DNA from: Spirulina sp034932185
GTDB taxonomy: Bacteria > Cyanobacteriota > Cyanobacteriia > Cyanobacteriales > Spirulinaceae
Direction: 5' to 3'
Assembly (NCBI RefSeq): GCF_034932185.1
Contig: NZ_JAYGHW010000002.1
Span: 96,496 to 160,495, forward strand
DNA: 64,000 nt
In this document: positions 60,297-64,000 of the stretch, piece by piece
How positions within the stretch are numbered: position 1 is the stretch's first letter
Layout of the letters: every line of letters begins with the position of its first letter
Notes under the pieces: generated by a model
Databases searched by the model: none
Seen by the model: the letters and a program-made list of their open reading frames with translations, nothing else
What the model was told of the DNA's origin: nothing
Program-made: the position numbers and the translations under genes

Positions 60297-63200
60297 ATGG
60301 CTAAACCAAAAGCGCGTCATCATGCCAAGAAAGCGTTTATCCTTGAACCGATCCTGACCCCTAGTAGTGTCGTCGATACCAGTATGGATGATGCTTCTCA
60401 AGTCTTTGACCAAGAATGGCTGGCGATGATTGATTCTAAGCTTGATCCCTTGAATCGTCATTTTGAATTTCCTGATGATCCGGAAAGTGTTAACGAAATT
60501 GTAGACTTTACAACTCAGTCCGATGCTGTTGATCCTGAAATTGCCATGGATGGGGAACTGAGTTCTGATCCGATTGAGCAGGATCGCTGGCATGAATTTG
60601 ATGAATATGATTACTTTGAAGAACCAGATTTTCCGCCGCCGGATGTTCCCTTAATTCCCGAAGATATTCAGTTCACTTCTGGGGTTTTCACGGTGGGGGA
60701 ATCTGGAGAGGTCGGTATTGATTACCTGTTTGATGGGGGGAAATATGACCGGGGCGAGTTAGCAATTTTCAGCCTTGAGGGCATGGAATCAGAACCCGGA
60801 ACCCGCGAGTTTATTCAGGAAGCGGCGAGCCGCGCCCTCTCTAATTCGGAATGGGGCTATGTGGTGATCTCCGATGCCACCGATGCGGCTCGGTTCAGCA
60901 ATACCGGCGGGGTGGATTTCAACGCTGGGGAATATCAGCAGGTGCAAACGTTTCAAATGAGGGCGGGCGATCGCTTCGGCTTCATGCTCGTCCCTAACCA
61001 ATCCATTGAAGAAGCTGCCGCTGGTCGCGCCTGGGGGACAGTGTTCTCCATGGCCACCGACAACCCCGATGATTATTTCCAATTCGGGCAAATCGCTGAC
61101 GTAACCGGGGATGGCAACACGTTCACGCTGGAAGACATCAGCCTCGCGGGAGGCAAATCCGACCGGGATTACAACGACATCATCTTCCAAGTCCGGGGCG
61201 CAACCGCTGACGTTCCCCTCATGGATGATGTTTTAGGTGTGGATCGAGATTGGCGCACCAGCCCCATGGGTCAAGCGTTGGTGAACTATGCCCAAGCCTA
61301 TACGGAGCAGGTGGATTATTCCCCTGAGGCCTTTAATGTCGCCCGTGAGTTTCAACCTTTGGTGGGGGTGATTGACACCGGATTTGCGGCGGATAACCCC
61401 ACCCTTGATAACAACACCATCATCACCGGCACCGATTTCATTGATTGGGATGATAATCCTTTCCTCACAGAAGGCGAGGGCGATCGCCACGGAACCCAGG
61501 TGGTCAATGTCATTGATGGCATGAATGATGAGGCTCCCCTGTGGTTGGGTCGTGCTGTTGGTTCTGGGCGTTGGGCGGATTCTTTGGTGGAATTTGTCGA
61601 TGCGGCGGTGGAGTCGGGTCAACCCAATGCGGTGGTCAATTTGAGTTTGGATCTCACCCAAATTGATGCCGATGGCAATGTGACGACGCGCTATGAATTC
61701 ACGCCGATGGAAATGGCGGCGTTGGAATATGCGCGGCAAAATAATGTTTTGGTTGCGGCGGCTTCTGGGAACCAAGCGGGGCTGATGTCGGCTTTGGGTC
61801 AAGCTTCGATGCAGTTCGACAATATTATTACCGTGGGGGCTGCGGAGCAATTTGATCCCGCTGCGTCGAATTGGCAAGGCTATGACCGTGCTGATTATTC
61901 CAGTTATGGTGCTGGTTTGGATATTGTTGCTAATGGGGGAACGCCAGAAAATCCCATTGGGGGCAGCTACGGGTCTTCGATGGCAACGGCGCAGGTAACA
62001 GGGGCAATCTCGCAAATTTGGGCAGCAAATCCGGATCTGAGTTATCAGCAGGTGATTCAAATTCTGAAGCAAACGGCAACAGATTTGGGTCAGACGGGTT
62101 TCGATTTGGCAACGGGTACAGGTTTGTTAAATGTGGCGGCGGCGGTGCATTTGGCAAAGGCAACGAAGGCGGAAGACTATGAAACAGGTCTGAAGTCTCT
62201 GCCGTTAACTTGGAGTGGCCAGGATGAGTTTACACCGCTAGAACGGGCGGCCAATCCTGACACGGGTAGTACGGGACTGTTATCAACCTTGGGAACTTCT
62301 TTAAGTGCGTTCTTGGGTGTTTTTCAGCCCATCAGTACAAGGTTTACCAATTTCTTGGCAGATGTTCATGCCCAGTACCAAGGTGATCCCAGTTCTTGGT
62401 TTTTCCAAACCCACCGAGGTATGGACAATCGGATTTACACCCGCTTTTATAATCCAGCAACCGGAAAATGGTCAAGTTGGGAAAAAGGCACTCAAAGCAA
62501 TGAAGCGACGTATCATCAACCATCCGTTGCAACATTGAATGGCATTGTCTATCAAACCCATGTGGGCAAAGACAACAAGATTTACAATCGTTCTTCCACA
62601 GATGGAGTGAACTGGACAGCATGGACTCACGCTAACTTTCCTGGTGAATGGACAGATCATGCGGTTGCCATGACAACGTTTAATGGCAAGCTGTATCAAA
62701 CCCATGTCGGTGGTGGTAATTTCCGAATTTACACCCGCTCATCTACGGATGGTGTGAATTGGACAGGTTGGAGTTATCCCCAAGGTGCTGCGGAAAAAAC
62801 CAATCATCCTGTGGCAATGACGACTTTAAATGGGAAGCTCTATCAATCTTATGTGGGGCTTGACCAGAAAGTTTACATGCGCTCTTCTACGGATGGTTTG
62901 AACTGGACAGCATGGGAGCGTCCTAACCTTCTGAATGAAAAAGCGAACAGTGCTGTGGCAATGGTGGCGTTCAATGGTCAGTTGTATCAATCGCATATTG
63001 GTCTTGACAAGAAGGTTTATACCCGTTCATCTACGGATGGAAAAAATTGGACAACCTGGAAGCAGGAAAATGTTCGCAATGAGGCTGCTTTTAATGATCC
63101 GGTGTTGGCGGTATTTGATGGCAAGCTTTATCAATACCATGTGGGGGGTGAGCAGCGTCCATTGCCGGGTGGTGTGATGCATTCTCGGTACTTGCAGAGT

Positions 63201-63692
63201 GATGGTACTTGGTCAGGTTGGGAAAAAATGGACGGCGCTCGCACACCGATTAAGACAATTCAGAAACCTGTTACAGTAAGCACAAAATGGCAGAACCCAC
63301 TACCGGGCTATCGGATCACGAGTGGATATGGTTTGCGACGAGATCCTTTTACAGGGGTACTAAAGTTCCATTATGGAATTGATATTGGCACATCTGGAAC
63401 AAAGCCACCAGTTAAAGCTGCTCAATCAGGTAAAGTTGTTTCTGCAGGATGGAATAACTCAGGATACGGCAACTTAGTGATTATTGAACATCCTGGTGGC
63501 ATTCGGACTTATTATGCTCATCTATCGAGTATAGCTGTGAAAACAGGTCAGCAAGTGACGAGTGGAGCTAAAATCGGTAATGTCGGTAGTACAGGCAATT
63601 CAACAGGAAATCACTTGCACATTGAAGTTCGTGTTAGTCCCTATCGTCATAAGACAGATAACCGTAATCCCAAGAATTATATTCCTTTCTAA
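60297..63692 (+). CDS. Exoprotein: DUF4114, S8 protease, propeller repeats, M23 endopeptidase
   Basis: A 1131-residue paralogue with the N-terminal KKAFILEPILTPSSVVDTSM motif. DUF4114 lies at about 125-300 (SDRDYNDIIFQV). The subtilase domain is intact: Asp360 (VIDTGF), His398 (RHGTQ), Asn492 (SGNQAG), Ser561 (GSSMAT). Residues about 698-985 hold about six repeats of about 47 residues with LYQ.HVG...Y.RSSTDG.NWT.W, reminiscent of lectin-like beta-propellers. The last 130 residues are an M23 domain with H1025/D1029 (HYGID) and H1106/H1108 (HLHIE). Two different peptidase types in one chain suggest a secreted wall- or protein-degrading effector. It is followed by a strong terminator. Confidence 0.9.
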   Translation: MAKPKARHHAKKAFILEPILTPSSVVDTSMDDASQVFDQEWLAMIDSKLDPLNRHFEFPDDPESVNEIVDFTTQSDAVDPEIAMDGELSSDPIEQDRWHEFDEYDYFEEPDFPPPDVPLIPEDIQFTSGVFTVGESGEVGIDYLFDGGKYDRGELAIFSLEGMESEPGTREFIQEAASRALSNSEWGYVVISDATDAARFSNTGGVDFNAGEYQQVQTFQMRAGDRFGFMLVPNQSIEEAAAGRAWGTVFSMATDNPDDYFQFGQIADVTGDGNTFTLEDISLAGGKSDRDYNDIIFQVRGATADVPLMDDVLGVDRDWRTSPMGQALVNYAQAYTEQVDYSPEAFNVAREFQPLVGVIDTGFAADNPTLDNNTIITGTDFIDWDDNPFLTEGEGDRHGTQVVNVIDGMNDEAPLWLGRAVGSGRWADSLVEFVDAAVESGQPNAVVNLSLDLTQIDADGNVTTRYEFTPMEMAALEYARQNNVLVAAASGNQAGLMSALGQASMQFDNIITVGAAEQFDPAASNWQGYDRADYSSYGAGLDIVANGGTPENPIGGSYGSSMATAQVTGAISQIWAANPDLSYQQVIQILKQTATDLGQTGFDLATGTGLLNVAAAVHLAKATKAEDYETGLKSLPLTWSGQDEFTPLERAANPDTGSTGLLSTLGTSLSAFLGVFQPISTRFTNFLADVHAQYQGDPSSWFFQTHRGMDNRIYTRFYNPATGKWSSWEKGTQSNEATYHQPSVATLNGIVYQTHVGKDNKIYNRSSTDGVNWTAWTHANFPGEWTDHAVAMTTFNGKLYQTHVGGGNFRIYTRSSTDGVNWTGWSYPQGAAEKTNHPVAMTTLNGKLYQSYVGLDQKVYMRSSTDGLNWTAWERPNLLNEKANSAVAMVAFNGQLYQSHIGLDKKVYTRSSTDGKNWTTWKQENVRNEAAFNDPVLAVFDGKLYQYHVGGEQRPLPGGVMHSRYLQSDGTWSGWEKMDGARTPIKTIQKPVTVSTKWQNPLPGYRITSGYGLRRDPFTGVLKFHYGIDIGTSGTKPPVKAAQSGKVVSAGWNNSGYGNLVIIEHPGGIRTYYAHLSSIAVKTGQQVTSGAKIGNVGSTGNSTGNHLHIEVRVSPYRHKTDNRNPKNYIPF

Positions 63693-63728
63693 TGTTTAAG
63701 GTTCTGTCTATAACTCCATAAACCCCAA

Positions 63729-63766
63729 CGCACCACCGCCCCAAATCCCGGCGGTGGTGCGTTTTT
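63729..63766 (+). terminator. Rho-independent terminator
   Basis: Perfect 12-base stem CGCACCACCGCC / GGCGGTGGTGCG with loop CCAAATCCC, followed by TTTTT. It ends the transcript of the S8-M23 gene. Confidence 0.92.
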
Positions 63767-63777
63767 CCTTAGGTTTT

Positions 63778-64000
63778 GGGCGCAAGCGTTGCGCCCCTAC
63801 GGCGCGAATGGGGGCGATCACGAAGGATCACCCTTCCCAACAGGGCAGCCGAGAGGATTTGCTACAATAAACCCAGAGCGATCGCCACTGAACAGTATCA
63901 ATTTCACAGTATAGGCGATCTTATTATTGTGAGGCTATTGGTTGGGAAGAGGGAAATTCATCTCTAACCCGGCAAAAGCGATCGCCCCCCACATTGCCTA
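63778..64000. other. Window edge: palindrome and HIP1-rich sequence, no gene seen
   Basis: GGGCGCAAGCGTTGCGCCC at 63778 is a short perfect palindrome followed by CTACGGCGCG, of the same loose family as other CGCCCCTAC elements. The remaining bases have several GCGATCGC sites and no convincing coding frame. Confidence 0.5.

Noticed and set aside
63776..63967. 63-codon frame at the right edge
   Set aside because: It reads through a palindrome and HIP1 sites and shows no protein features.

Overview
The window is a piece of a cyanobacterial chromosome. The palindrome GCGATCGC (HIP1) recurs throughout. The gene set is also cyanobacterial: the rplS / tRNA-Trp / secE-nusG-rplK-rplA-rplJ-rplL block, a CrtD-type carotenoid desaturase, a DUF98-type chorismate lyase, and DUF4114 and haemagglutinin-type exoproteins. 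I cannot name the genus. No insertion sequence, prophage or CRISPR array is visible. Small dispersed repeats are frequent, both between genes and, unusually, inside reading frames.

Layout. 1-5.1 kb: end of aroC, an MBL-fold hydrolase, rplS, tRNA-Trp, then secE, nusG and the L11/L1/L10/L7-L12 genes with an L10 leader between rplA and rplJ. 5.1-20.2 kb: mostly housekeeping on the minus strand (two exported SH3-like proteins, lepB, ilvB with an added zinc ribbon, a SNF2 helicase with a SWIM partner, rplI, chorismate lyase, a PG-binding protein, an M23 peptidase), plus crtD, an Rpn-family nuclease and a 57-residue membrane miniprotein on the plus strand.

20.2-42.1 kb: a natural-product locus. 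A 3071-residue NRPS (C-A-NMT-PCP-C-A-NMT-PCP) is followed by a 2520-residue PKS (KS-AT-KR-DH-ACP-TE-sulfotransferase) and an iron-type alcohol dehydrogenase, closely spaced and probably co-transcribed. Beyond them lie bolA, a histidine-phosphatase-fold protein that has lost both pocket arginines, a racemase-fold protein without obvious catalytic cysteines, and an EctD/PhyH-like Fe(II)/2-oxoglutarate enzyme whose HXD motif reads HQA, the change seen in non-haem iron halogenases. A reasonable model is a small N-methylated dipeptide (first residue probably glycine, giving sarcosine) extended by one malonyl unit, possibly sulfated and possibly halogenated. Membership of the genes downstream of the dehydrogenase is inferred from proximity only.

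42.3-64 kb: argA, a SUMF1-domain protein and a small NfeD-like OB protein, then an exoprotein region. Three large paralogues share an N-terminus containing FILEPILTPSS and a DUF4114 domain. They carry different subtilase cassettes with, respectively, Calx-beta domains and a seven-repeat propeller, another seven-repeat propeller, and a propeller plus M23 endopeptidase. A PEP-CTERM-like membrane protein, a Uma2 nuclease-fold protein and a two-partner-secretion exoprotein lie among them. The first two paralogues have near-identical 5' ends and change base composition sharply at a domain boundary, which points to assembly by duplication and recombination.
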